Assembly: GCF_002778315.1 (NCBI RefSeq)
Contig: NZ_NESA01000001.1
Coordinates: 248,001-312,000 of the forward strand
Direction of reading: 5' to 3'
Length of the DNA stretch: 64,000 nt
DNA from: Limnohabitans sp. JirII-31
Lineage (GTDB): Bacteria; Pseudomonadota; Gammaproteobacteria; Burkholderiales; Burkholderiaceae_C
In this document: positions 29,241 through 38,555 of the stretch, one piece after another
How the letters are laid out: each line of letters begins with the position of its first letter
Numbering within the stretch: position 1 is the first letter of the stretch
The notes under the pieces: generated by a model
What the model was told of the DNA's origin: nothing
The model's input: only the letters and a program-made list of their open reading frames with translations
The model's database searches: none
Program-made: the position numbers and the translations under genes

Positions 29241-29767
29241 AAGTGGTGGCCTTTGCCGGTTTTTCCGGGTCTGGAAAAACCACCTTGGTGGAACAAATGA
29301 TTGGCGTCATGCGTCTGCGTGGCTTGCGAGTTTCTGTGGTCAAGCATGCGCACCATGACTTTGACATCGACCATCCAGGAAAAGACAGCTGGCGGCATCG
29401 CGAAGCCGGTGCTTTTGAGGTGGTGGTGGCTTCGCACCGTCGATTGGTTTTACAGCGCGAGTTTGAGCAACCGGCGCAGCTTTCTGTTCACCATTTGTTG
29501 GCCGAGGTCTATGACGGCGTGGACTGGGTGCTGGTTGAAGGCTTCAAGCGCAGCGATGTGCAAAAAGTCGAGGTATGGCGTCAAGCGTCGGGCCAACCCG
29601 TGCGCTATCCAGAAGATGATTTTGTGGTCGCCATTGCCACCGATTCGCCCGAGGCTTTGCCCGAGGCCACGCAGCGCCCTGTGCTAGATTTGAACGATCC
29701 TGAGGCGGTCTGTGATTGGTTGATGGCTAACCAAGACCGCTTCGACTACAACCCACCTCTGTTATGA
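29237..29767 (+). CDS. mobB: Molybdopterin-guanine dinucleotide synthesis adapter MobB
   Basis: A 176-residue GTP-binding P-loop protein with Walker A AGFSGSGKTTLVEQ, KHAHHDFDIDHPGKDSWRH and LVEGFK, as in MobB. It assists MobA in attaching GMP to molybdopterin. It starts inside the thrC stop and overlaps moeA by four bases, so the Moco genes are translationally chained to the threonine genes. Confidence 0.94.
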   Translation: MKVVAFAGFSGSGKTTLVEQMIGVMRLRGLRVSVVKHAHHDFDIDHPGKDSWRHREAGAFEVVVASHRRLVLQREFEQPAQLSVHHLLAEVYDGVDWVLVEGFKRSDVQKVEVWRQASGQPVRYPEDDFVVAIATDSPEALPEATQRPVLDLNDPEAVCDWLMANQDRFDYNPPLL

Positions 29768-31008
29768 CCCGACCTGCCTTGTTGTCTCTGGATGAAGCCC
29801 TGCCTAAATTGCTGGCGCACGCCCAGCCTTTGCCAGGTGTGCAGTCGGTCTCGACCTTCGAGGCCGATGGTCGGGTGCTGGCGCAAGATGTGACGTCTGC
29901 CTTGCAAGTGCCACCGCAAGACAACAGCTCCATGGATGGCTATGCCGTGCGAGTGGCCGACTGCGTTCAGGCTGGTGCGTTGCTGCGTGTGACACAGCGC
30001 ATCCCTGCGGGCTCTCACGGTACGCCTTTGGGGGCAGGTGAAGCTGCCCGCATCTTCACCGGTGCCCCCATTCCAGAAGGTGCAGACGCGGTGGTGATGC
30101 AGGAAGACTGTGAAGCGGTGGAGCCATCACAGGTGAAGGTGCTCAAGAGGGTGCCGATCGGACAATGGATTCGCCGCTCGGGTGAGGATGTCACGCGCGG
30201 CGCCAAGGTGTTGGCTGCGGGGGACCGACTCACACCCGCTTCGTTGGGCCTGGCCGCCAGCATTGGTTTGGCCCAATTGCAGGTGGCGCCCCGTCCGCGC
30301 GTGGCTTTATTTTCTACGGGTGACGAGTTGGTCATGCCGGGTGATGTGGCGCCTGATGCCATGCCACCAGGCGCAATTTACAACTCCAACCGTTTCTTTT
30401 TACGTGCCATGCTGCAACGCTTGGGCTGTGACGTGACGGACCTTGGCATCGTGCCCGACCAACGTGAAGCCACCCTTCAGGCGCTGCGTGATGCAGCCAG
30501 CCACCACGACCTGATTTTGACCAGTGGTGGTGTGTCAGTCGGAGAGGAAGACCACATCAAACCCGCCGTGCAAGCACTGGGCACCTTGAACCTGTGGCAA
30601 CTCGCCATCAAACCTGGTAAGCCGTTCGCTTATGGCCAGGTCAACCGCACAGATCGCGCATCAGGGGCGTGTCATTTCATGGGTTTGCCGGGTAACCCGG
30701 TGTCGAGTTTTGTCACATTCTTGCTATTGGTTCGTCCGTTTGTGTTGGCCTTGCAAGGTGTCAGACAGACCGAGATTGCTCGCACTGAGTTGACGGCACA
30801 TTTCGACTGGCCCCGTGCCGACAAGCGACGCGAATTCTTGCGTGTGCGACGCAACGCACGAGGTGGTTTGGATTTGTTTGCGAATCAAAGCTCAGGCGTG
30901 CTCACGTCGGCTGTTTGGGGGGATGGCGTGGTAGATAACCCCGCCGGGCAAACCATTGCGCCAGGAGACACGGTGAGTTTCATTTCGTTTACGGAGTGGT
31001 TGGCATGA
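29764..31008 (+). CDS. moeA: Molybdopterin molybdenumtransferase MoeA
   Basis: A 414-residue enzyme that inserts molybdate into adenylated molybdopterin. The NSSMDGYAVR motif, IFTGAPIPEGADAVVMQE and the nucleotide-binding TSGGVSVGEED and GLPGNPVSS segments are intact. It overlaps mobB and moaD by four bases each. Confidence 0.96.
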   Translation: MTRPALLSLDEALPKLLAHAQPLPGVQSVSTFEADGRVLAQDVTSALQVPPQDNSSMDGYAVRVADCVQAGALLRVTQRIPAGSHGTPLGAGEAARIFTGAPIPEGADAVVMQEDCEAVEPSQVKVLKRVPIGQWIRRSGEDVTRGAKVLAAGDRLTPASLGLAASIGLAQLQVAPRPRVALFSTGDELVMPGDVAPDAMPPGAIYNSNRFFLRAMLQRLGCDVTDLGIVPDQREATLQALRDAASHHDLILTSGGVSVGEEDHIKPAVQALGTLNLWQLAIKPGKPFAYGQVNRTDRASGACHFMGLPGNPVSSFVTFLLLVRPFVLALQGVRQTEIARTELTAHFDWPRADKRREFLRVRRNARGGLDLFANQSSGVLTSAVWGDGVVDNPAGQTIAPGDTVSFISFTEWLA

Positions 31009-31256
31009 ACTTGACTGTGCGCTATTTCGCATCCATCCGTGAAGCTGTGGGGCATGGCAGCGAAGCCGTTCAAACTCAGGCCGCTACGCTGGCGGATTTG
31101 CGTGCAGAGTTGATCGCCCGAGGCGGTGCGTATGCCGATGTGCTGGCCCCGGGCCGTGCGGTGCGCATGGCGCTCAACCAAGACTTGTGTGAGGCTTCGG
31201 TTGCTTTGACCGATGGCTGCGAGGTGGCATTTTTTCCTCCGGTGACGGGTGGTTGA
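31005..31256 (+). CDS. moaD: Molybdopterin synthase small subunit (sulfur carrier) MoaD
   Basis: An 83-residue ubiquitin-like protein ending in the essential Gly-Gly (PPVTGG), which carries the thiocarboxylate for dithiolene formation. The ATG at 31005 overlaps the moeA stop. It is followed by moaE, its partner subunit. Confidence 0.95.
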   Translation: MNLTVRYFASIREAVGHGSEAVQTQAATLADLRAELIARGGAYADVLAPGRAVRMALNQDLCEASVALTDGCEVAFFPPVTGG

Positions 31257-31258
31257 AG

Positions 31259-31735
31259 ATGTCGATGACGGTCTCCATCCAAACCCAAGACTTTGACGTC
31301 AGTCAAGAGTTGGCTGCTTTGCGACAAGGTGATGCCCGCGTTGGTGCTGTGTGCAGTTTTGTTGGCACGGTTCGCGAACGCAACGAGGGCAGTCAAGTCT
31401 CCAGCATGGAGTTGGAGCATTACCCCGGCATGACCGAAAAAGCCATCGAGGCTATGTTGGCTCAAGCCCAACAGCGGTTTGACATATACGCCGCACGCGT
31501 GATCCATCGCGTGGGCTTGTTGCAACCTCAAGATCAAATTGTTCTGGTTGCCGTGACTTCAGCACACCGAGGTATGAGCTTCCAGGCGTGTGAGTTTTTA
31601 ATGGACTATCTCAAGACGCAGGCGCCGTTTTGGAAGAAAGAAGTCACACCTGAAGGCGCACGTTGGGTGGACGCCCGCGTTAGCGACGACCAAGCTTTGG
31701 CACGCTGGGGTATTCAAGTCAACAACGCTGTTTGA
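31259..31735 (+). CDS. moaE: Molybdopterin synthase catalytic subunit MoaE
   Basis: A 158-residue large subunit converting precursor Z to molybdopterin with MoaD. Conserved segments are FVGTVRERNEG, LEHYPGMTEKAIE, and VTSAHRGMSFQAC and PFWKKEV with the active-site lysines. The ATG at 31259 is used; a TTG at 31253 would overlap the moaD stop, and a second ATG lies at 31265. It is the last gene of the alaA-to-moaE chain; a short GGGTC/GACCC hairpin at 31744-31759 follows without a T-run. Confidence 0.95.
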   Translation: MSMTVSIQTQDFDVSQELAALRQGDARVGAVCSFVGTVRERNEGSQVSSMELEHYPGMTEKAIEAMLAQAQQRFDIYAARVIHRVGLLQPQDQIVLVAVTSAHRGMSFQACEFLMDYLKTQAPFWKKEVTPEGARWVDARVSDDQALARWGIQVNNAV

Positions 31736-31807
31736 GCGTGGCCGGGTCATTTTCGACCCTCAACGCAGCTGCTTTGACCCAGGTCAACACTTGTTAGGTC
31801 GCGCTCA

Positions 31808-31835
31808 CTTGAAATGTAAGGGATCAGCCTCAGCT
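31808..31835 (+). promoter_or_regulatory. Sigma-32-like heat-shock promoter of clpB
   Basis: CTTGAA (31808-31813) and CCTCAGCT (31828-31835) separated by 14 bases resemble the heat-shock consensus CTTGAA-N13-15-CCCCATnT. It ends 34 bases before the clpB ATG, fitting the expected location. Confidence 0.6.
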
Positions 31836-31869
31836 ATGAGGCAATTCAATATTCGATTCCGGAGTTTTC

Positions 31870-34473
31870 ATGCGTCTTGACAAACTGACAACCAAATTCC
31901 AAGAAGCTCTCTCAGAAGCCCAAACTTTGGCGCTGGGCAACGACCACGCCTATATCGAGCCTTCGCATGTGGTGGTGGCCATGCTGCGCCAAGACGATGG
32001 CCCCAAGTCGTTGCTACAGCGTGCGGGTGCCAACGTCACAGGTTTGGCTGCTGCGGCTGAAACGGCGATGAATCGCTTGCCCAAAGTGCAGGGTCAAGAA
32101 CAGGTGCAGGTGGGACGAGATTTGGTCTCGCTTATCCAAGCTGCTGAAAAAGAATCCATCAAACGTGGTGACCAATACATTGCCAGTGAATTGTTTTTGC
32201 TGGCCCTGTGTGACAACAAAGGTGACTGGGGCAAGCTGGCACGGGACAACGGATTGACACGTCAAAGCTTGGAAGCCGCAGTCACTGCAGTGCGAGGAGG
32301 GCAAAAAGTCGATAACGCCGAGAGCGAGGGGCAACGAGAGTCGCTCAAGAAATACTGTGTTGATTTGACCGAGCGCGCTCGCAGCGGCAAGCTCGATCCG
32401 GTGATTGGCCGTGATGATGAAATTCGCCGCGCGATCCAAGTGCTGCAGCGCCGTACCAAAAACAACCCGGTGCTGATTGGTGAGCCCGGTGTCGGCAAAA
32501 CGGCCATCGTTGAAGGGCTGGCCCAGCGCATTGTGTCGGGTGAAGTTCCTGACTCGCTCAAAGGAAAGCGCGTGTTGTCTCTCGACATGGCGGCTTTGCT
32601 GGCGGGGGCCAAATACCGAGGTGAGTTTGAAGAACGCTTGAAAAGCGTGCTCACAGAATTGGCGAAGGACGAGGGCCAAACCATCGTCTTCATCGACGAA
32701 CTCCACACCATGGTGGGGGCGGGGAAAGCCGAAGGTGCCATGGACGCTGGCAACATGCTCAAGCCTGCTTTGGCACGTGGCGAGCTGCATTGTGTGGGGG
32801 CCACCACGCTGGATGAATACCGCAAGTACATCGAAAAAGATGCAGCCCTGGAGCGTCGTTTCCAGAAGATCATTGTGGGCGAACCCACAGTCGAAGCCAC
32901 CATTGCGATCTTGCGTGGCTTGCAAGAAAAATACGAAGTGCACCATGGCGTGGAGATCACCGACCCGGCCATTGTTGCTGCGGCCGAGTTGTCGCACCGC
33001 TATATCACAGACCGTTTTTTGCCTGACAAGGCGATTGATTTGATTGATGAGGCTGCCGCCAAGATCAAGATCGAAATCGACTCCAAGCCCGAAGTGATGG
33101 ATAAGCTCGATCGGCGGTTGATTCAACTCAAGATTGAACGTGAAGCCGTGCGCAAAGAAAAAGACGAGGCTTCTCAAAAGCGCTTGGGTTTACTGGAGGA
33201 GGAAATCACCAAGCTTGGCAAAGATTACGCCGACTTGGAAGAAATCTGGAAATCTGAAAAGGCCTCTGCCCACGGTGGTGCTCAGGTCAAGGAAGAGATT
33301 GACCGCATCCGCTTTCAGATCGAAGAATTCACCCGCAAGGGCGATTTCAACAAGGTGGCTGAGCTGCAATACGGCAAGTTGCCTGAGCTGGAAAAGCGCC
33401 TGAAAGAAGCCAATGCCAAAGAAAGCAGCAAGACTGCCAAGCCAGGGACGCATCGTTTGCTGCGCACGCAAGTAGGGGCCGAAGAAATTGCTGAAGTGGT
33501 AGCACGCGCGACGGGTATCCCGGTGTCTAAATTGATGCAAGGTGAGCGTGACAAGCTGTTGCAGATGGAGGACAAGCTGCACCAGCGTGTCGTGGGCCAA
33601 GAAGAGGCCATCACGGCAGTGGCCAACGCCATTCGCCGGTCACGTGCTGGTTTGGGCGACCCCAATCGCCCAACCGGTTCATTCTTGTTCCTGGGCCCTA
33701 CGGGTGTGGGCAAGACCGAGTTGTGCAAAGCTTTGGCGGGCTTTTTGTTTGACAGCGAAGACCACATGATTCGCATCGACATGAGCGAATTCATGGAGAA
33801 GCATTCAGTCAGTCGTTTGATTGGCGCGCCCCCCGGTTATGTGGGCTACGACGAGGGCGGGTATTTGACCGAGGCTGTACGACGCAAGCCCTACAGCGTG
33901 TTGTTGCTCGACGAAGTGGAAAAAGCCCATCCAGACGTGTTCAACATCTTGTTGCAAGTACTCGACGATGGCCGCTTGACCGACGGTCAAGGCCGTACCG
34001 TGGACTTCAAAAACACCGTGATTGTGATGACCTCCAACATTGGCTCACCGATCATCCAAAGCATGGTGGGCCAAGATCCACAAGACATCAAAGATGCGGT
34101 GTGGGATGAGCTCAAGAGCCACTTCCGCCCTGAATTTTTGAACCGCATTGACGAGACGGTGGTGTTTCACTCGCTCGATGCGCAGCACATCGCGCGCATC
34201 GCCGATATCCAGCTCAAGGTGTTGTCCGAGCGTCTGGCCAAGATGGACTTGGGCTTGCAGGTCTCTCCTGCGGCCTTAGCCGAATTGGCCAAGGTTGGGT
34301 TTGATCCCGTGTTTGGCGCGCGTCCGCTCAAGCGTGCGATTCAGCAACGCATTGAGAACCCGCTGTCCAAGCTACTACTGGAAGGCAAGTTCGGTCCCAA
34401 AGATGCGATTGCGGTCAGTGTCGATCCGGTACGTGCACCGGGTGAATTTGCTTTCACCAAAGTAGCGGCCTAA
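31870..34473 (+). CDS. clpB: ATP-dependent disaggregase ClpB
   Basis: An 867-residue AAA+ chaperone that works with DnaK to rescue aggregated proteins. Seen in order: the N-terminal Clp repeat domain, AAA-1 with [13 protein letters not shown], the coiled-coil M domain around residues 400-520 (present, distinguishing it from ClpA/ClpC), AAA-2 with [14 protein letters not shown], and the C-terminal D2-small domain. Full length. It has its own heat-shock-like promoter and terminator. Confidence 0.97.
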   Translation: MRLDKLTTKFQEALSEAQTLALGNDHAYIEPSHVVVAMLRQDDGPKSLLQRAGANVTGLAAAAETAMNRLPKVQGQEQVQVGRDLVSLIQAAEKESIKRGDQYIASELFLLALCDNKGDWGKLARDNGLTRQSLEAAVTAVRGGQKVDNAESEGQRESLKKYCVDLTERARSGKLDPVIGRDDEIRRAIQVLQRRTKNNPVLIGEPGVGKTAIVEGLAQRIVSGEVPDSLKGKRVLSLDMAALLAGAKYRGEFEERLKSVLTELAKDEGQTIVFIDELHTMVGAGKAEGAMDAGNMLKPALARGELHCVGATTLDEYRKYIEKDAALERRFQKIIVGEPTVEATIAILRGLQEKYEVHHGVEITDPAIVAAAELSHRYITDRFLPDKAIDLIDEAAAKIKIEIDSKPEVMDKLDRRLIQLKIEREAVRKEKDEASQKRLGLLEEEITKLGKDYADLEEIWKSEKASAHGGAQVKEEIDRIRFQIEEFTRKGDFNKVAELQYGKLPELEKRLKEANAKESSKTAKPGTHRLLRTQVGAEEIAEVVARATGIPVSKLMQGERDKLLQMEDKLHQRVVGQEEAITAVANAIRRSRAGLGDPNRPTGSFLFLGPTGVGKTELCKALAGFLFDSEDHMIRIDMSEFMEKHSVSRLIGAPPGYVGYDEGGYLTEAVRRKPYSVLLLDEVEKAHPDVFNILLQVLDDGRLTDGQGRTVDFKNTVIVMTSNIGSPIIQSMVGQDPQDIKDAVWDELKSHFRPEFLNRIDETVVFHSLDAQHIARIADIQLKVLSERLAKMDLGLQVSPAALAELAKVGFDPVFGARPLKRAIQQRIENPLSKLLLEGKFGPKDAIAVSVDPVRAPGEFAFTKVAA

Positions 34474-34510
34474 AACTTTGGGGCTTGTCCCCCAGTCGAC
34501 GTCTCAGCTC

Positions 34511-34558
34511 AAGCGCAAAGGTTAGGATGCTGCCAATCCTGCCTTTGCGCTTTTTTTT
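34511..34558 (+). terminator. Intrinsic terminator of clpB
   Basis: Outer arms AAGCGCAAAGG / CCTTTGCGCTT, an inner AGGAT/ATCCT stem, then an eight-T run. Confidence 0.88.
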
Positions 34559-34566
34559 GAGACATC

Positions 34567-35778
34567 ATGAGCACCACCCTTGCCCCTAACGACGTGCCTT
34601 GGCGTGACGACGCCGCTGTGATTGGCTTGGTCGGTTTGGCGCATGCTAGCTCGCACTTTTCGCATTTGTTGTTGCCGTTGATGTTCCCCGTGTTCATCCA
34701 AACCTTTGGCTTGAGTTACGCCGAATTGGGTTTGTTGATGTCGGTCTTTTTTGTGGTCTCAGGCATGGGCCAGGCCACAGCTGGGTTTGTGGTTGATCGT
34801 TTTGGCGCGCGCCCTGTGCTGTTTGCTGCTATGACAGCTTTTGTTCTGGCGTGCTTGCTGGCTGCTATGGCGAACAGCTATGCGGCCTTGATGGCGGTGG
34901 CGGTACTGCTCGGTTTGGGTAACAGCACTTTTCACCCCGCAGACTTCACCATCTTGAATCAAAAAGTCTCCAGCCTCCGACTGGGTTACGCCTTCAGCGC
35001 ACACGCCTTGACCGGGAATTTGGGCTGGGCTGTTGCGCCAGTCTTCTTGGTTGGTTTGAGCAGCTTGTTTGATTGGCGTGTGGCCTACGTGGGGGCTGCG
35101 TGCCTATTTGCTGGCATTTTGCTTTTGTTGGTGTGGCGACGAGATACCTTGCTCACGCATGCCGTGGTGCATGCGAGCGATGTGCCCAGGGCCCACAGCT
35201 TGGCTTTTTTGAAAAATAGCGTGGTCTGGTGGTGTTTTGGTTTCTTCATGCTGACGGCGATGACCTTGGTGATTGTCCAAAGCTTTTCTGTGTCCATCTT
35301 GCAGGCCATGCACGGCGTGAGCTTTGAAGCGGCAACCATGACGCTCACTGCGTATATGTTGTGCGCTGCGGCGGGTGTTGTGGTTGGCGGGTTTTTGGCC
35401 GCGCGCATACCGCGTCACAGCGAACGTGTGGTGGCTGTTTGTATGTCAGTGGCAGCATTGTTCATGGCCTTGTGTGGCAGCGGCTGGTTAAATGCAACAG
35501 CCACCATGGTGGTGTTGGCATTGACGGGCTTGGCCATTGGGATCGGGGGGCCATCGCGCGACATGATGATCAAAAATGCCACGCCCAAAGGAGCAACCGG
35601 GCGGGTCTATGGCATGGTGTATTCGGGCATTGATGTCGGTTCGGCGATTTCCCCGCTATTTTTTGGTGTCTTCATGGACCGAGGCTGGTATGGCGCTACG
35701 TTGATTGGCGCAGCCTCGGTTCTGTTGCTGAGTGTGTGGGTGGCTTTAAGTGTCGGGCGCCGCACAGTGCATGCTTGA
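34567..35778 (+). CDS. MFS transporter
   Basis: A 403-residue protein with about 12 membrane helices and the MFS loop 2-3 signature (GFVVDRFGARPVLF). The helix-4 phrase GLGNSTFHPADFTIL places it near the fosmidomycin-resistance/uncharacterised export branch, but the substrate is unknown. It starts just past the clpB terminator and is followed after 17 bases by a ThDP enzyme, so the two probably form one transcript and share a substrate. Confidence 0.85.
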   Translation: MSTTLAPNDVPWRDDAAVIGLVGLAHASSHFSHLLLPLMFPVFIQTFGLSYAELGLLMSVFFVVSGMGQATAGFVVDRFGARPVLFAAMTAFVLACLLAAMANSYAALMAVAVLLGLGNSTFHPADFTILNQKVSSLRLGYAFSAHALTGNLGWAVAPVFLVGLSSLFDWRVAYVGAACLFAGILLLLVWRRDTLLTHAVVHASDVPRAHSLAFLKNSVVWWCFGFFMLTAMTLVIVQSFSVSILQAMHGVSFEAATMTLTAYMLCAAAGVVVGGFLAARIPRHSERVVAVCMSVAALFMALCGSGWLNATATMVVLALTGLAIGIGGPSRDMMIKNATPKGATGRVYGMVYSGIDVGSAISPLFFGVFMDRGWYGATLIGAASVLLLSVWVALSVGRRTVHA

Positions 35779-35795
35779 ATAAATAGGAGAAGTTG

Positions 35796-37499
35796 ATGAG
35801 GCAACAAATCGCTGGCCACTTGTTGGTGGAGTGCTTGATTGAGCAAGGTGTGACGCACGCGTTTGGCGTGCCAGGTGAGAGCTATCTGGCCGTCTTAGAC
35901 GGCTTTCATGCTTACAAAGATCAGATTCAATTTGTGATCAACAGGCAAGAGGGTGGGGCGGCATTCATGGCCGATGCTCAAGGCCGTTTGACGGGCCGAC
36001 CGGGTGTATGTTTTGTCACCCGCGGACCTGGTGCTACCAACGCTTCGATTGGCGTGCACACAGCTTTCCAAGACAGCGCACCCATGGTTTTATTTGTGGG
36101 CGATGTCGGTAGCGACTTTCGTGACCGTGAAGCTTTCCAAGAAGTGGACTACAACAGCTTTTTCGGACCGAGCACCCGTGGCATGGCCAAACGCGTAGAG
36201 CGCATTGACGACCCAGAGCGCATTCCTGAGTACATCGCCCGTGCCTTTGCCACAGCCATGAATGGTCGTCCGGGGCCTGTGGTGGTGGTGTTGCCAGAAG
36301 ATATGTTGGTGCGCCAAGTGCATGCGCGTCCTTTGTCTCGGGTGGAACCTGTAGAGGCTTGGAGCGATCCTGGCGCACTCAGGCAATTGCGTGAAATGTT
36401 GTTGGCCTCGCAGCGCCCGTTTGTGATTGCCGGTGGTGCAGGGTGGACGCCACAGTCGGCCCAAGCTTTGCAGCGCTTTGCAGAAAACTGGAAGCTGCCT
36501 GTGGGCAACGCTTTCCGTTTTCAAGACATCTTTGATAACCACCATCCGCTGTATGCAGGTGATGTGGGCATTGGCATCAACCCCAAACTCGCGCAAAGAA
36601 TTCGTGACAGCGATTTGATCTTGGCCATTGGTCCGCGTTTGGGTGAGATGACGACCAGTGGGTACACCTTGCTGAAAGCACCCAAACCTCAACAAAAGCT
36701 GGTGCACATTCACGCCAGTGCTGAAGAGCTTAACCGGGTCTACCAAGCAGATTTGGCCATGTTGTCAACCATGAATGCTGCTGCGCGCTCTTTGGAAGTG
36801 TTGACTGCGCCAGTTAGCCTGCCTTGGGAAGCATGGACTGCTGCAGCGCATGCCGACTATGAAGACAATTTCATTTCGCAAGATTTACCTGGCGACATCG
36901 ATATGCCAGCAATCGTGCGCACCATCAGCCAGCTTTTGCCTGAAGATGCTGTGTTAACCAATGGCGCGGGTAACTTTGCCAGCTGGGTACATCGCTTTCA
37001 CAAACACCACGGCCTAGCCAAAGGGGTACGCACCCAACTGGCGCCTACTGTTGGGTCTATGGGCTACGGGGTACCTGCTGGCATTGCAGCCAATCTGCTC
37101 ACTGGACGTACTGTGTTCACGATTGCTGGCGACGGAGACTTTCTGATGAATGGTCAGGAGTTGGCAACTGCCAGTCAACACGGAGCCAAGACCATTGTGG
37201 TGTTACTCAACAACGGCATGTACGGGACTATTCGAATGCACCAAGAGCGCGAATTCCCACAGCACACCAGTGGTTCACATCTGCAAAATCCAGACTTTGC
37301 GGCCTTGGCAAGGGCATACGGCTATGCGGGCGTACGCATCACACGTACGCAAGAATTCGAGGCTGAGTTCAAAGCTGCGCTTGCTCGTTCAGAAGGCACC
37401 TTGATTGAGGTCATGCTTGATCCAGAGGTCATCACCACCCGTGGCACGTTGAGCGCGATTCGTGATGCAGCGCTTGAGCGACAACACAAATCAGCCTGA
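35796..37499 (+). CDS. Thiamine-diphosphate enzyme, acetolactate-synthase large-subunit-like
   Basis: A 567-residue three-domain ThDP enzyme. The catalytic glutamate lies in NRQEGGAAFMADAQGRL, and the ThDP/Mg motif in GDGDFLMNGQELATA with LLNNGMYGT. No small regulatory subunit follows, so it is unlikely to be the main biosynthetic acetolactate synthase. Catabolic acetolactate synthase, benzaldehyde lyase, sulfoacetaldehyde or oxalyl-type activity are all possible. AGGAGA precedes the ATG. It is paired with the upstream MFS transporter. Confidence 0.82.
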   Translation: MRQQIAGHLLVECLIEQGVTHAFGVPGESYLAVLDGFHAYKDQIQFVINRQEGGAAFMADAQGRLTGRPGVCFVTRGPGATNASIGVHTAFQDSAPMVLFVGDVGSDFRDREAFQEVDYNSFFGPSTRGMAKRVERIDDPERIPEYIARAFATAMNGRPGPVVVVLPEDMLVRQVHARPLSRVEPVEAWSDPGALRQLREMLLASQRPFVIAGGAGWTPQSAQALQRFAENWKLPVGNAFRFQDIFDNHHPLYAGDVGIGINPKLAQRIRDSDLILAIGPRLGEMTTSGYTLLKAPKPQQKLVHIHASAEELNRVYQADLAMLSTMNAAARSLEVLTAPVSLPWEAWTAAAHADYEDNFISQDLPGDIDMPAIVRTISQLLPEDAVLTNGAGNFASWVHRFHKHHGLAKGVRTQLAPTVGSMGYGVPAGIAANLLTGRTVFTIAGDGDFLMNGQELATASQHGAKTIVVLLNNGMYGTIRMHQEREFPQHTSGSHLQNPDFAALARAYGYAGVRITRTQEFEAEFKAALARSEGTLIEVMLDPEVITTRGTLSAIRDAALERQHKSA

Positions 37500-37520
37500 T
37501 AGGTTCTAGCTGGACATATG

Positions 37521-37548
37521 AAAAAGGGCCGCGATAGCGGCCCTTTTT
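37521..37548. terminator. Bidirectional intrinsic terminator
   Basis: Twelve-bp arms AAAAAGGGCCGC / GCGGCCCTTTTT with a GATA loop between convergent genes. Confidence 0.92.
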
Positions 37549-37565
37549 GTAGCACACGAGATGAA

Positions 37566-38027
37566 TTACTTCAGGTGCTTGCCGATCAGGCCAGCCAATT
37601 CAAACATCGTGACTTGGGCTTTGCCAAACACCGCTTTGAGCTTGTCGTCGGCGTTGATGTTGCGCTTGTTTACTTTGTCTTGCAGGCCATGCTTCTTGAT
37701 GTATGTCCACAGCTTGCTGACCACCTCAGTGCGTGGCACTGCGGTCTGACCAATCACAGCAGCCAAAGCGGCGCTGGGAGTCATGGCTTTCATGAACGCT
37801 GCGTTGGGCGTGCGCTTTTTAGCGGGTGCTTTTTTAGCAGCAACTTTTTTAGCAGGCGCTTTTTTAGCCACTACTTTTTTGGCGGGTGCAGCTTTTTTAG
37901 CAGGTGCTTTCTTGGCTGGTGCAGCCTTCTTCGCTGCTACCTTTTTAGCGGGAGCAGCTTTCTTAGCAGCGGGAGCTACTTTCTTTGCGGGAGCTTTTTT
38001 AGCCGGAGCTTTTTTTGCAGTTGCCAT
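37566..38027 (-). CDS. Histone H1-like protein with C-terminal SWIB domain
   Basis: A 153-residue, strongly basic protein. Residues 2-75 are a repeat of AKKAPAK/AAKK-type blocks, as in bacterial H1-like and AlgP tails. Residues about 76-153 form a SWIB/MDM2-like domain (PSAALAAVIGQTAVPRTEVVSKLW; DDKLKAVFGKAQVTMFEL). The tail should bind DNA nonspecifically; the SWIB domain, common in chlamydiae and betaproteobacteria, probably mediates protein or topoisomerase contacts. AAGGA precedes the ATG. The low-complexity DNA makes length variation between strains likely. Confidence 0.88.
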   Translation of the reverse strand: MATAKKAPAKKAPAKKVAPAAKKAAPAKKVAAKKAAPAKKAPAKKAAPAKKVVAKKAPAKKVAAKKAPAKKRTPNAAFMKAMTPSAALAAVIGQTAVPRTEVVSKLWTYIKKHGLQDKVNKRNINADDKLKAVFGKAQVTMFELAGLIGKHLK

Positions 38028-38555
38028 GGTCGATTTCCTTCTAGAAGTGTTTGTATTGCCCATCAAAAAATAAACTCTGCTGAGCAACTTAGATGCTAAT
38101 AGAGAAAAATCTGCTTTCCAAGTGAAAAATCACTTTTTTCACTCTCAGTTGTTGTTTTTTGCGACAGCATTTTCCTTTCGACAAAGGTGGGCGAGAGCAC
38201 AGAGAAATCCCATGCCACACCGATATCTATAGCCTCATGTATCAAGAGCTTCCGATCTTGGGATTTCTGGTGATGGGGCAAGTTAGTTCAATACATTTCA
38301 ATTTGATGGAATATGTTTTCTTAATACGAAATTTGAAATTGCTGCAATGCAATATTTTTTCTTGATATGAGAAATAACTTTTTGCATTGAGGAATATTAA
38401 ATGCAAGTTGTTGTTTTTAATAGATAAAAATAAATTCTTCTATAAGACACAAGAGGTGTTTCAAGTCTTATACAAGACTTATAGTCAATGCACGGGTGGT
38501 CGAGCAAAACATGCCGATTCACCGTGAATTTGTTAACAACCCTCTGGAGTGAACC
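38028..38555. other. AT-rich intergenic region between the H1-like gene and aceA
   Basis: 528 bases without a convincing gene, visibly richer in A and T than the surroundings. A possible 68-codon reading frame at 38159-38365 lacks an RBS and family features. The right part holds the TCTTATA palindromes described separately. The two divergent promoters must lie here, and a small RNA cannot be excluded. Confidence 0.6.
38441..38480. promoter_or_regulatory. Paired palindromes upstream of aceA
   Basis: TATAAGAC (38441-38448) is the exact reverse complement of GTCTTATA (38465-38472), and AAGTCTT-ATAC-AAGACTT (38463-38480) is itself a perfect 7-bp inverted repeat. Located about 75-115 bases before the aceA ATG, they look like binding sites of a dimeric regulator of the glyoxylate shunt. 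The regulator is not known from this window. Confidence 0.5.

Noticed and set aside
32014..33177. A 387-codon antisense open frame within clpB
   Set aside because: The sense strand encodes ClpB with intact AAA motifs; long antisense frames are common in GC-rich coding DNA.
37795..38025. Short repeated DNA units that look like an array
   Set aside because: They are the codon-level repeat of the Lys/Ala/Pro tail of the H1-like protein, not CRISPR repeats; there are no unique spacers of constant length.
38159..38365. A 68-codon frame in the AT-rich gap before aceA
   Set aside because: No RBS, no similarity that I can recognise; chance frames of this length are expected. Left as an open question for RNA evidence.
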